Below are positions 8,969 to 16,888 of a stretch of 62,536 nucleotides of DNA, piece after piece. Made by a program: the position numbers and the translations under genes. This DNA comes from Candidatus Nitricoxidireducens bremensis. GTDB lineage: Bacteria > Pseudomonadota > Gammaproteobacteria > Burkholderiales > Rhodocyclaceae. Location of the stretch: positions 1 through 62,536 of the forward strand of contig JAOTRT010000016.1 of the NCBI GenBank assembly GCA_030247725.1. The letters run 5' to 3'. A model generated the notes under the pieces. That model saw nothing but the letters and a program-made list of their open reading frames with translations, was not told where the DNA came from and ran no database searches. Numbering within the stretch: the stretch's first letter is position 1; each line of letters begins with the position of its first letter.

Positions 8969-9712
8969 TCACCAGCCGGGCCCGGTGCCCGGCACGAAGG
9001 CCACCGGCACCGGCTCGGGCTCCCGGGGGCGGGCGCCGCGGGCGGCGATGTCCTCCGGCGTCGGCCGCGGTTCGTCGAGGCGGGCGGCGAGGATGTCCCG
9101 CAGGGCGTCGCACCAGGCCGCGGTCACGACCGCCAGGCCGGCGTAGAAGGCCAGGGCGGCGCGGCCGGCCACCCGGCCGGCGAAATCCGGCAACCAGCGC
9201 AGCAGGTGCATGTCGAGCATCTCCGCCAGGGTGCGCCAGTCCTCATCCGTCCTGCCCGCGCGCAGGGCGTGGGCCAGGTAGCTTAGTTGCACGACCAGAT
9301 GGTCGTCGGGGCGCAGGCGCCAGTTCTCCGCCGCCAAGCCCTTGGCCGCATAGCGTTCCCGCAGGGCAAACATGGGGCCCTGGCAGATCAGGTGGTCCTC
9401 GTCGAGCCAGACGGATTCGCAGGGCGACGCGCCGTAGGCCCCCGTCAGATAGATGGCCGCGTACTCGGCGGCCAGGTCGTCCATGTCGCTCGGGTCGGGT
9501 GCGGCGGGCAGGGCGGCGACGGCGGCGCCCATGAGGGCCCAGGCATCCCGGGCCGCGGGTGTCGCCGGCAGCAGGCCCAGGTTGGCGGGGAAGCCCACTT
9601 CCTTGAGGGCGGCGACCAGGGCCGGCGTCAGCTCCCGGTCGTGGAGGGCCGCCAGGGATGCCGCGTCCTCGGCCAGGGCGGCGACCAGTTCCTTCCAGGC
9701 GGCGTCGCTCAT
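8969..9712 (-). CDS. TorD/DmsD-like molybdoenzyme chaperone
   Basis: Cytoplasmic chaperone of the TorD/NarJ class that binds Tat signal peptides and helps insert the molybdenum cofactor into its partner enzyme. It is all-helical, 247 residues, with the family-type stretch YAAIYLTGAYGASPCESVWLD near the middle and a second region YLAHALRAG. Its ATG overlaps the ferredoxin stop in ATGA, making it the last gene of the molybdoenzyme operon. The Tat-signalled oxidoreductase two genes upstream is its obvious client. Identification rests on context plus helical pattern. Confidence 0.82.
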   Translation of the reverse strand: MSDAAWKELVAALAEDAASLAALHDRELTPALVAALKEVGFPANLGLLPATPAARDAWALMGAAVAALPAAPDPSDMDDLAAEYAAIYLTGAYGASPCESVWLDEDHLICQGPMFALRERYAAKGLAAENWRLRPDDHLVVQLSYLAHALRAGRTDEDWRTLAEMLDMHLLRWLPDFAGRVAGRAALAFYAGLAVVTAAWCDALRDILAARLDEPRPTPEDIAARGARPREPEPVPVAFVPGTGPGW

Positions 9713-10374
9713 CGCACCTTGCCCTTGCTGTGGGGCACGAAGGCTATGGAGGGGCGGGTCAGCTCCGGGTTCGCCATGTTCTTCACCTGCCGCACGGGCC
9801 GGTCGTTAGGGCCGAGGGCGGTGGTCTTCCAGGTGCCGGCCCAGAGTTCCTCGATGGGGCCGATGTCAAGCACGCGCATCATGCAGCCCATGACGCAGTA
9901 GGGTTTGCGGCCGGCGTCGATCTCGTCCACGCAGAGGTTGCATTTCTTGACGATCTTCTCCAGCGGGTCCCATTGGGGCGCGCCGTAGGGGCAGGCGGCT
10001 TCGCAGCGGCGGCAGCCGATGCAGAGGGTGGAGTCGATGTCCACGATGCCGTCCTTCTCCCGCTTCCAGATGGCGCCCGTGGGGCAGGTGGGCAGGCAGG
10101 CGGGTTCGGCGCAGTGGTTGCAGGACATGTTCACCTTGTAGGCATACACGTCCGGATAGCTGCCGCCCTCCACGTACATGACGCGGCGGAAGCGCGGCCC
10201 CGGCGGCAGGCCGTTCTTGTCCTTGCAGGCGATCTCGCAGGCGCGGCAGCCGATGCAGTCCACGTTGTGGTGGATGAAGCCGAGCTGCTGTTTCGGCTTC
10301 ACCGGCCGGTAGGTCTGGGCGACCTTGCGTTCGAGGGCGGTTTTGACCTGGGCCTTGTCTAGTTTCTTCGTCAT
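9709..10374 (-). CDS. Four-cluster ferredoxin subunit of molybdoenzyme (DmsB/PhsB type)
   Basis: Electron-transfer subunit of 221 residues with four cysteine groups: CIGCRACEIAC, CNHCAEPACLPTC, CIGCRRCEAAC and the spaced CNLC...CVMGC group. This is the usual arrangement for four [4Fe-4S] clusters in DmsB, PhsB, TtrB and similar proteins. No Tat signal is seen, as expected for a subunit co-exported with its catalytic partner. The stop overlaps the chaperone start, and a 194-bp gap with a long hairpin separates it from the catalytic gene upstream. No membrane anchor subunit (DmsC/NrfD type) is encoded nearby. The five-haem cytochrome may serve instead. Confidence 0.93.
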   Translation of the reverse strand: MTKKLDKAQVKTALERKVAQTYRPVKPKQQLGFIHHNVDCIGCRACEIACKDKNGLPPGPRFRRVMYVEGGSYPDVYAYKVNMSCNHCAEPACLPTCPTGAIWKREKDGIVDIDSTLCIGCRRCEAACPYGAPQWDPLEKIVKKCNLCVDEIDAGRKPYCVMGCMMRVLDIGPIEELWAGTWKTTALGPNDRPVRQVKNMANPELTRPSIAFVPHSKGKVR

Positions 10375-10460
10375 GTCAGTGGTTCCACCGCGCTTGCTTG
10401 GCCCGCGACGGATGAGTCGCCTGGGCACTGTGCGCCACGGACGGCGGGTGTCCGATTTCC

Positions 10461-10505
10461 TCCATGTCCCCCGGGCCGAAAAGGCACCGGCCCGGGGGAC
10501 ATGGA
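10461..10505. promoter_or_regulatory. Perfect 17-bp hairpin inside the molybdoenzyme operon
   Basis: Bases 10461-10477 and 10489-10505 are perfect reverse complements with an 11-nt loop. The stem is very G+C-rich and has no T tract on either side, so it is not a classical intrinsic terminator. It lies in the 194-bp gap between catalytic and ferredoxin genes and could set subunit ratio by RNA processing or partial termination. Confidence 0.6.
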
Positions 10506-10568
10506 GCGCAGCAGGGCACCCCGCCAGCCCGATCATGCACCACTGCCGATTCGATGAAATATTCCATC

Positions 10569-13136
10569 CTAATTGTCCCGCCGAAAGATCACGGAGCGCG
10601 ACGTGGCCTCCACGTCCCAGCCCGGCCGATGATTCAGCGTCGTCTTCGCCACGTTGCAGAGGATCGTGTTGTAGGCGAAGGCGCCGGCCGGCGAGGGTTC
10701 GTCCTTGGTGAGGAAGTCGGGATTGCCGGCCCGGTCCACCCCTTTCTTGTCCAGGTCCATCCAGGCCCCCTCGTAGAGCACCACGACGCCGGGCATGCAG
10801 CGCTCGGTGACGTAGGCCGGCACGACGACGCGGCCCCGGTCGTTCCATACCTCGACGATGTCGCCGGTGGCGATGCCCAGCCGCTTGGCGTCCCGGGTGC
10901 TCAGGGTCACTTCCTGCTGGTAGGTCTCCCGCAGCCAGGGAATGTTGTGGAAGATGGAATGGGTGCGCCAGCGCGGGTGGGGCGTGATCATGTGGAAGGG
11001 ATATTCCTTCGCCTTCGGGTGGTTCAGGGACTCGAAGGGCTCGATCCACTTGGGGATCGCCGGGATCGGATAGCCGTATTGCGTGCGCGTCCAGTCCTTC
11101 ACCTGGGCCAGGGTCGTGGAAAAGATCTCGATCTTGCCGGAGGGCGTGCGGAAGGGCTTGCCCTTCTCGATCTGGTCGCGGAAGGCCACCAGGGGCTGGT
11201 CGAAGACGAACTTGTAGACGCCGCGGCGCTTGAACTCCTCCCAGCCCATCTTCACGCCCTGGTGGTCCTGTACCTTCTTCCACCAGGCGACCAGATAGGC
11301 CTCGTCCGTCGCGTCCGGATTGTCGAAGTAGCTGCGGTCGGCGCGGGGGTTGAAACGCTTGCCGAAGTCCTTGAGGCTCGGGTCGAGCTTTTCGAGGCGG
11401 TAGGCCATCTCGGTGAAGATCTGGAAATCCGTCTTCGATTCGCCCAGGGGCTCGATGACCTTGGGCCGGTGGATGTAGTAATGGCCCTTGTACCAGGGCA
11501 GGCCCACGTCGTGGCGCTCGAAGTGGGTGGCGACGGGCAGCAGCACGTCGGCCCACAGGCCGGAGGGCGTGATGGTGGAGTCGGCGCAGACCACCAGCTC
11601 CAGCTTCTTGATCGCCGCGATCTCCTTGTTGATGTTGGTGAGCTGGTTGAACCAGTCGGAGCCGTGCCACCAGATGCCCTTGATGTTGGGAATCCTGCCG
11701 TCCAATTCGTCCGTGCGGGGCCAGCAGCCGATCTCCTCGCGCTTCACGTCCGGGTAGTTGAGCACGCAGTGGGCCCAACGGTCCGACTTGATGGAGGCGT
11801 ACCAGATGTTGGCGTACTGGTCGTAGGGATAGGCGATGGACTCCGAGTGCCAGCCCTTGCCGACGCCTTCGGCGCTGCCGCCGAGGATGCCGATGTTGCC
11901 GGTCATGGCCTGCAGGGCCGCCGCCATGCGGTTGTACTGCTCGCCGTAGCTGGCGCGGCCGGGCGCCCAGCTGGCCTTGAGGGCCGCCGGCTTGGTGGTG
12001 GCGTACATGTCGGCGAGCTTCCTGATGTCGGCGGCCGGCACGCCGCAGATCTGCTCGGCCCATTCGGGGGTCTTCGGCGTCCGGTCGTAGGTGCCGAGGA
12101 TGTAGTCCTTGAAGTTCTCCTGGCCCTTGGCCCAGACCGGCATGGTGCCGGCGTCCATGCCCTGGCAGAACCGGTCGATGAACTTCTGGTCCTGCAGCTT
12201 GTTCGTGAAGATGTGGTGGGCCATGCCCGCCAGCATGGCGGCGTCGGTGTTGGGCTTGATGGGAATCCACCAGGCGTCGTAGGCGGCAGCGGAATCCGTG
12301 TATTGGGGATCGACGACGACGAACTTGCAGCCGCGCTGCTTGGCCAGCCGCATGTAATAGAAGGTGTTGCCGCCGTGGAAGGTGTAGGCCGGGTTCCAGC
12401 CCCACATGATGACGAGCTTGCTGTGGGCAAAGGCGTCGTCCTCGTTGCCGTCCTCGATGGTGCCGAAGGTGGTGCGGGACGAGAAGGTGGTGCCCTGGTA
12501 GCTGGGCACCGACCAGGAATTGGTGCGGCAGCCGAACATGCCGAGGAAGCGGGCCAGCAGGCCCTCGATCTGGTCCGACTTGTGGAGCACGCCGTAGCTG
12601 GTGCCGGCGTAGGCCTGGTCGAGCATGGCCGTGGGACCGTACTTCTGCTTGAGCTCCACCATCTTCCTGGCGATGTGGTCGAGGGCCTCGTCCCAGGAAA
12701 CGCGCTTGAACTTCCCCTCGCCGCGCTCGCCGACCCGCATCATCGGGTAGAGCAGGCGCTCCTGGGAATAGATGCGCGCCCGGTAGGAGCGGCCCCGCAG
12801 GCAGGCGCGCAGCTGGGGCACCTGCTCGGTCTCGAAGCCGAAGGCGCCGCCTTCCTGGTAGCGGCCGTCGTCGGTGGACAGTCGCACGATGACGTCGCCC
12901 TTCTTGTGGGCCACCAGCATGTGGCGGGAGCCGCAGTTGTGGTCGCAGCTGGTGACGACGGTCGCGAGCTGGTCGTCGGTGGGATAGGGCTCGTAGGCAT
13001 GGGCGGCGGCCTCCTGCTCGCCGGCGGCCAGTTCCACCAGGCCGCCGGTAGAGGCCGCGGCGGCGCCGGCGGCGACCGTCTGGAGGAAGCTGCGGCGCTT
13101 GGGGTTGAGCAGGGCGGCGAGCTGTTCTTTTTTCAT
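10569..13136 (-). CDS. Tat-exported molybdopterin oxidoreductase (DMSO reductase family)
   Basis: Catalytic subunit, 855 residues, of a periplasmic molybdenum or tungsten bis-MGD enzyme. A Tat signal (RRSFLQ, residues 14-19) leads into the FS0 cluster region, where the ligands read Cys64-x3-Cys68-x3-His72 and Cys112. Relatives usually have Cys at the third place. The cofactor-binding domains follow (MWGWNPAYTFHGGN, ADSTITPSGLWADVLLP, TPHPRWRTHS, C-terminal cap). The substrate cannot be read from sequence: DMSO/TMAO, sulfur oxyanions and others are possible. The start at 13136 overlaps the cytochrome stop in ATGA. The operon order is exported protein, cytochrome, this gene, ferredoxin, chaperone. 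Confidence 0.92.
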   Translation of the reverse strand: MKKEQLAALLNPKRRSFLQTVAAGAAAASTGGLVELAAGEQEAAAHAYEPYPTDDQLATVVTSCDHNCGSRHMLVAHKKGDVIVRLSTDDGRYQEGGAFGFETEQVPQLRACLRGRSYRARIYSQERLLYPMMRVGERGEGKFKRVSWDEALDHIARKMVELKQKYGPTAMLDQAYAGTSYGVLHKSDQIEGLLARFLGMFGCRTNSWSVPSYQGTTFSSRTTFGTIEDGNEDDAFAHSKLVIMWGWNPAYTFHGGNTFYYMRLAKQRGCKFVVVDPQYTDSAAAYDAWWIPIKPNTDAAMLAGMAHHIFTNKLQDQKFIDRFCQGMDAGTMPVWAKGQENFKDYILGTYDRTPKTPEWAEQICGVPAADIRKLADMYATTKPAALKASWAPGRASYGEQYNRMAAALQAMTGNIGILGGSAEGVGKGWHSESIAYPYDQYANIWYASIKSDRWAHCVLNYPDVKREEIGCWPRTDELDGRIPNIKGIWWHGSDWFNQLTNINKEIAAIKKLELVVCADSTITPSGLWADVLLPVATHFERHDVGLPWYKGHYYIHRPKVIEPLGESKTDFQIFTEMAYRLEKLDPSLKDFGKRFNPRADRSYFDNPDATDEAYLVAWWKKVQDHQGVKMGWEEFKRRGVYKFVFDQPLVAFRDQIEKGKPFRTPSGKIEIFSTTLAQVKDWTRTQYGYPIPAIPKWIEPFESLNHPKAKEYPFHMITPHPRWRTHSIFHNIPWLRETYQQEVTLSTRDAKRLGIATGDIVEVWNDRGRVVVPAYVTERCMPGVVVLYEGAWMDLDKKGVDRAGNPDFLTKDEPSPAGAFAYNTILCNVAKTTLNHRPGWDVEATSRSVIFRRDN

Positions 13137-13957
13137 GGCTTGAAGGTCCTCGCCGCGGGCGTGGTGCGGAAGCGCTCTTCGGATTCGGTGGGCCGGCCGG
13201 CGGCCCAGTCGGGCGTCTTCCGGGGCATGTCGGGCCAGGCATGGCGCGGGTAGGGATAGGACGTGCGGTACCAGGGCCGGCCGCCGTGGCAGCCGTAACA
13301 GACCTCGCTGTCCCGGCGGCCGGCGGCCTCGATGGCTTCGGCCTTCAGGTAGCTCACCTGATGGCGGGTGGTGCGGATTTTCTCGTGGCAATTGTCCAGG
13401 CAGCTGTTGCCGAAGTCCTGGGCGAAGTCCGTCCATGGTCCCGGCAGGGCCATGTTCTTCCAGGGCATCTGGCCATGGCACTTGAGGCAGCTGGTCTCGG
13501 GGTTGACCTGCTTGCGCAGGACGAAGCCCCGGTCGTCCTGGCCCGGCCCGGTGGCCGACGTGCCCTGGGCCTCGTCCCGTGGATCGTGGCCCTCGTGGCA
13601 GGTGTTGCACTTCAGGTTCATCACCTGCTGCGCATAGGGCGTGACCAGATGGCGGCGGTGGAAGCTTTCCTGCTCGCCGCTGTAGGTGGAGGCCTGCTGA
13701 TACCAGGCGCGGGCCTCGGCGGCCTGGAGGCCGGCGGGGGAGGCGGCACGGGGCTTGTCTTCGAGCACTTCCCGGTGGCAGGCCAGGCACTCGGCGTCGG
13801 TGGCCTGGAGAATGGCGGGCTTGAAGTGGAGGGGACTGTAGGCCATGCGGATCGGGTCCCGCTGCCAGTCGTCGCCGGGGGCGGCCCGGACGATCCAGGC
13901 CGTGGCGGCGACCATCAGGCAGAGCACGCCGGCGATGATCCATTCCTGTTTCGACAT
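13133..13957 (-). CDS. Membrane-anchored multihaem cytochrome c (five haem sites)
   Basis: 274 residues with an N-terminal anchor helix (about 7-24) and a periplasmic domain. Haem c motifs are CLACH (57-61), CNTCH (117-121), CLKCH (157-161) and CYGCH (220-224), plus an unusual CX3CH motif, CLDNCH (186-191). It probably passes electrons between the quinol pool and the molybdoenzyme encoded next, which overlaps it by 4 bp. It lacks the compact tetrahaem repeat pattern of NapC/NrfH, so I do not assign it there. An alternative role is as the electron acceptor if the enzyme works oxidatively. Confidence 0.88.
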   Translation of the reverse strand: MSKQEWIIAGVLCLMVAATAWIVRAAPGDDWQRDPIRMAYSPLHFKPAILQATDAECLACHREVLEDKPRAASPAGLQAAEARAWYQQASTYSGEQESFHRRHLVTPYAQQVMNLKCNTCHEGHDPRDEAQGTSATGPGQDDRGFVLRKQVNPETSCLKCHGQMPWKNMALPGPWTDFAQDFGNSCLDNCHEKIRTTRHQVSYLKAEAIEAAGRRDSEVCYGCHGGRPWYRTSYPYPRHAWPDMPRKTPDWAAGRPTESEERFRTTPAARTFKP

Positions 13958-13975
13958 ATCGGTCTCTTGTACGGG

Positions 13976-14290
13976 TCAGCGCTTGGCGGCTTCGGTGTGC
14001 CAGCCCCGGAGGTCGTAGGGCGCCGGCATGCCGGGCCGGGTGAAGGGCGTATACCAGGCGCCCTGGCTGGCCATGAAGTCCAGGCCCGGCGGCAGGGGGG
14101 TGGCGATGCCGTGGAGGCCTTTGGCGGTATCGGCGGGCGGCCGGGTCAGGACGGGAGCGCCTGCCGGCCGTTGCTGGGGCGCGAGGCCGGTCACTGCCGG
14201 TTGGGCGGCCCAGGCGGGAGACTGGAAAATCAGGCCGATGGTCAGGAAGGAGGCAAGCAAAATGCCTTGGCGGCGCGGACGAAAGGCCAT
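13976..14290 (-). CDS. Small exported protein heading the molybdoenzyme operon
   Basis: 104 residues; I recognise no family. The start at 14290 is supported by AGGAG about eight bases upstream and gives a signal peptide (basic MAFRPRRQG, hydrophobic core, cleavage near SPAWAA). The mature part is rich in Pro, Ala and Gly and ends in a more ordered stretch (GAWYTPFTRPGMPAPYDLRG). It has no cysteine, so it is not a haem or Fe-S protein. It sits 18 bp before the cytochrome gene and is probably co-transcribed. A periplasmic accessory or stabilising subunit is a guess from position only. Confidence 0.6.
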   Translation of the reverse strand: MAFRPRRQGILLASFLTIGLIFQSPAWAAQPAVTGLAPQQRPAGAPVLTRPPADTAKGLHGIATPLPPGLDFMASQGAWYTPFTRPGMPAPYDLRGWHTEAAKR

Positions 14291-14428
14291 CGGTCGGGGG
14301 CTCCTGTGCTTGTTGTGGCGCGTGGGCGGGACAGGTCCGGACACGCGGCGGGAAAACGGGACGATTCTCTCCCGCCCCCCGTTACGGGAATGTTGATCTT
14401 CGACAAAAGATCGCCAGTTTCCGCCGCA

Positions 14429-15520
14429 TCAGGCGGCGAGCCGCACGGGGATGCGGCGGGCGCCGAAGGGGGTGCCGAACTTGCCGAAGCGGCCGGCGAT
14501 GGCCGTCCGGCAGTCGCGGCAGTGGCCCGTGTCGTCCAGTTCGTAGGCGAGGATTTCGTACCAGTCGCGCACGATCACCGGCCGGTGGCAGCCGGGGCAG
14601 AAGGTGGTGTCGCCTTCCTGGTCGTGGACATTGCCCGTGTAGACGTAATGGAGGCCCGCGTCCAGGGCGATGCGGCGGGCGCGGCGCAGGGTGTCGCCCG
14701 GCGTTGCCGGCGCATCGAGGAGTTTCCAGTCCGGGTGGAAGGCCGAGAAGTGCAGGGGCACGTCGGGGCCCAGTTCCGTGGCGACCCATTTCGCCAGTTC
14801 GCCGAGCTCCTTGTCGCTGTCGTTGTGGCCGGGGATGAGGAGGGTGGTGAGTTCCACCAGGCAGTCCGTCTCGTGGTGCACCAGGGCGATCAGGTCCAGT
14901 ACCGGCTTCAGGTGGCCGACGCAGAGCTTGAAGTAGAACTCGTCGGTGAAGGCCTTGAGGTCGATGTTGGCGGCGTCCATCTTGGCGTAGAACTCCCGCG
15001 CCGGCGCCGGGTGCATGTAGCCGGCCGTCACGGCCACAGTCTTGATCCCGAGGTCATGGCAGGCGTCGGCGGTGTCCATGGCGTATTCGGCGAAGATCAC
15101 CGGATCGTTGTAGGTGAAGGCGACGCTGCGGGCGCCGTAGCGCTTCGCCGCCGCCGCGATGGCCGCCGGCGTGGCTTCGTCCTGCAGGCGGTCCATTTCC
15201 CTGGACTTGGAGATGTCCCAGTTCTGGCAGAACTTGCAGGCCAGGTTGCAGCCGGCGGTGCCGAAGGAAAGGATCGACGAGCCCGGATAGAAGTGGTTGA
15301 GGGGTTTCTTCTCCACCGGGTCGATGCAGAAGCCGGAACTGCGGCCGTAGGTGGTCAGCACCATCCGCCCGCCCTTGTTGGCGCGCACGAAGCAGGCGGC
15401 GCGCTGGCCCTCGTGGAGCTTGCAGTCGCGTGGGCAAAGGTCGCACTGGATGCGGCCGTCGCCGAGGTCGTGCCACCAGCGGGCGGGACTGCCGCTCAGG
15501 TCGTCGTCGCTTCTTTCCAT
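14429..15520 (-). CDS. amrS: AmmeMemoRadiSam system radical SAM enzyme
   Basis: Radical SAM protein of 363 residues, third member of the AmmeMemoRadiSam triad. The core cluster motif is CNLACKFC (CX3CX2C). It is preceded by an extra cysteine group (CDLCPRDC plus a later Cys) and followed at the C-terminus by a zinc-ribbon-like CPGC...CRDC pair. The start at 15520 is chosen because GAGGTG lies five bases before it and a longer start adds only low-complexity sequence. It overlaps the amrA stop by 25 bp. The reaction is unknown to me; the family is related to pyruvate-formate-lyase activating enzymes. Confidence 0.9.
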   Translation of the reverse strand: MERSDDDLSGSPARWWHDLGDGRIQCDLCPRDCKLHEGQRAACFVRANKGGRMVLTTYGRSSGFCIDPVEKKPLNHFYPGSSILSFGTAGCNLACKFCQNWDISKSREMDRLQDEATPAAIAAAAKRYGARSVAFTYNDPVIFAEYAMDTADACHDLGIKTVAVTAGYMHPAPAREFYAKMDAANIDLKAFTDEFYFKLCVGHLKPVLDLIALVHHETDCLVELTTLLIPGHNDSDKELGELAKWVATELGPDVPLHFSAFHPDWKLLDAPATPGDTLRRARRIALDAGLHYVYTGNVHDQEGDTTFCPGCHRPVIVRDWYEILAYELDDTGHCRDCRTAIAGRFGKFGTPFGARRIPVRLAA

Positions 15521-16047
15521 TTCTGCACCTCGTAACGGTAGAGCTTGACGTCGGGCGACCAGAAGTCCGCCGGGAAACCGGCCTTCTGCTTCAGGTGGGC
15601 GAGGAAGTCCCGGGGCTGCGGCAGGCTTTCCCACACCTGGGGCAGGAAGGTGCCGCGGCGGCCGGCGTATTCGAGGATCACGCCGTCGATGTTCGGCCGC
15701 AGCCGGCGCAGGACATCCGCCTCGTCGGCGAATTCCAGGGGCACGGCCGGCGTCAGCAGGGACACCTCCACCCGCGTGGCGGCCAGCTCGTGCCGCCCCA
15801 GGGGCGGGAAGCGCGGGTCCCGGAAGGCGGCGGCGCGGGCGTTGGCGCGCACATCCTCGTCCAGGGGCCGCCAGGCTTCCAGGGAACCGATGCAGCCGCG
15901 CAACTGGCCGTCCTGGGTCAGGGTGACGAAGGTGGCGCCCGGCTCGGCCAGGGCCGCATGGGGCGGTTCCGGCCGGGGCGGTGCGCCGAGTTCGGCGGCG
16001 ATGGCATTGCGGGCCCGGATCAGCAGGGCCTGGCCGAGATCGTCCAT
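15496..16047 (-). CDS. amrA: AmmeMemoRadiSam system protein A (AMMECR1 domain)
   Basis: 183 residues covering one AMMECR1 domain, with the hallmark LRGCIGS hexapeptide region (GQLRGCIGSLEAWRPL) and the typical FRDPRFPPL and RRGTFLPQVWE stretches. The domain is conserved from archaea to humans, and its biochemical role is unresolved. The ATG at 16047 lies four bases after the stop of the Memo-like gene, and its 3' end overlaps amrS, so the three genes are one unit. The compact order amrB-amrA-amrS implies that the three proteins act together, probably with AmrS modifying or being served by the other two. Confidence 0.9.
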   Translation of the reverse strand: MDDLGQALLIRARNAIAAELGAPPRPEPPHAALAEPGATFVTLTQDGQLRGCIGSLEAWRPLDEDVRANARAAAFRDPRFPPLGRHELAATRVEVSLLTPAVPLEFADEADVLRRLRPNIDGVILEYAGRRGTFLPQVWESLPQPRDFLAHLKQKAGFPADFWSPDVKLYRYEVQKWKEATTT

Positions 16048-16051
16048 GGGC

Positions 16052-16843
16052 TTACTCCGTGAAGGCGAAGGCGGCATAGCCGACGACGCGGCTGCGGTCG
16101 CCGGCCGTGTCGCCCGAATTGCGCAGGTCCAGCAGCGTCGGCTGCAGGCCGCGCCGGCGCGCTGCCTCGATGAGGCCGTTGATGGGCGTGGCGCCGCAGG
16201 CCTGCTCGTGGTCGGCCAGGGACTGGAGCCCGAGGATGGCGTCGGCGGTATGCCGGTCGAGGCGCTGGGCCGCACCGTAGGGATGGTAGTGGGACAAGTC
16301 GGAGCTGACGACGATCAGGGTTTCCGGCCCGTCCCAGAGGAGTTCCATCACTTCCGCCACCTCGTGGGCCGAGGCGTAGCCCACGGCGAAGGGCGCCAGG
16401 CTGAAGTCGTCCAGCACCGTCTGCAGGAAGGGCAGTTGCACCTCCAGGGAATGCTCCAGGGCATGGGCCTCGTCGCTGGCCTGCACCTGGGGCAGGGCGG
16501 CGGCACGGGAGAGAGCTCCCCGGTCGATGGGCACGGTGCCCAGGGGGGTGGCGAAACCCGTGGCCGTCGGCACGGCAAGGCCCCGCACGGCCACCCGGTG
16601 GGTGGGGCCGAACATCACGACCCGCTTCACTTCCCGGCGCAGGGGCTCCAGCAGGGCATAGGCGCTGGCCGCTACCGGCCCGGAGTAGATGTAGCCCGCA
16701 TGGGGGACGATCAAGGCCTTCGGCCGCTGCCCGCCACGGGTGGCCTCGCCCATCATGCCGGCCACTTCCAGGGCCAGTTCACTGGCATCGCCGGGATAGA
16801 ACATGCCGGCCACGGCCGGCGGACGGATGTTGGCAGCTTCCAT
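16052..16843 (-). CDS. amrB: AmmeMemoRadiSam system protein B (Memo-like)
   Basis: 263 residues of the Memo family, structurally related to extradiol dioxygenases. Visible family features are RPPAVAGMFYPGD at the N-terminus, LIVPHAGYIYSGPVAA, MFGPTHRV, EHSLEVQLPFLQ and VSSDLSHYHPY, which hold the conserved His, Asp and Cys residues of the putative metal site. It is the first gene of the triad and starts 45 bp downstream of the DUF4010 gene on the same strand, so read-through is possible. No enzymatic activity is firmly established for bacterial members. Confidence 0.92.
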   Translation of the reverse strand: MEAANIRPPAVAGMFYPGDASELALEVAGMMGEATRGGQRPKALIVPHAGYIYSGPVAASAYALLEPLRREVKRVVMFGPTHRVAVRGLAVPTATGFATPLGTVPIDRGALSRAAALPQVQASDEAHALEHSLEVQLPFLQTVLDDFSLAPFAVGYASAHEVAEVMELLWDGPETLIVVSSDLSHYHPYGAAQRLDRHTADAILGLQSLADHEQACGATPINGLIEAARRRGLQPTLLDLRNSGDTAGDRSRVVGYAAFAFTE

Positions 16844-16888
16844 GAGGCTTACCTCCCTCCTTCACCATAGGGCCGCGGGGCCCCCATT

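Noticed and set aside
10376..10567. 63-codon minus-strand ORF filling the gap between catalytic and ferredoxin genes
   Set aside because: No ribosome site, low-complexity product, and it spans the perfect hairpin. I treat the region as non-coding.
13133..13957. NapC/NrfH quinol dehydrogenase
   Set aside because: It has an anchor helix and several haems but not the compact tetrahaem spacing of that family, and one site is CX3CH.
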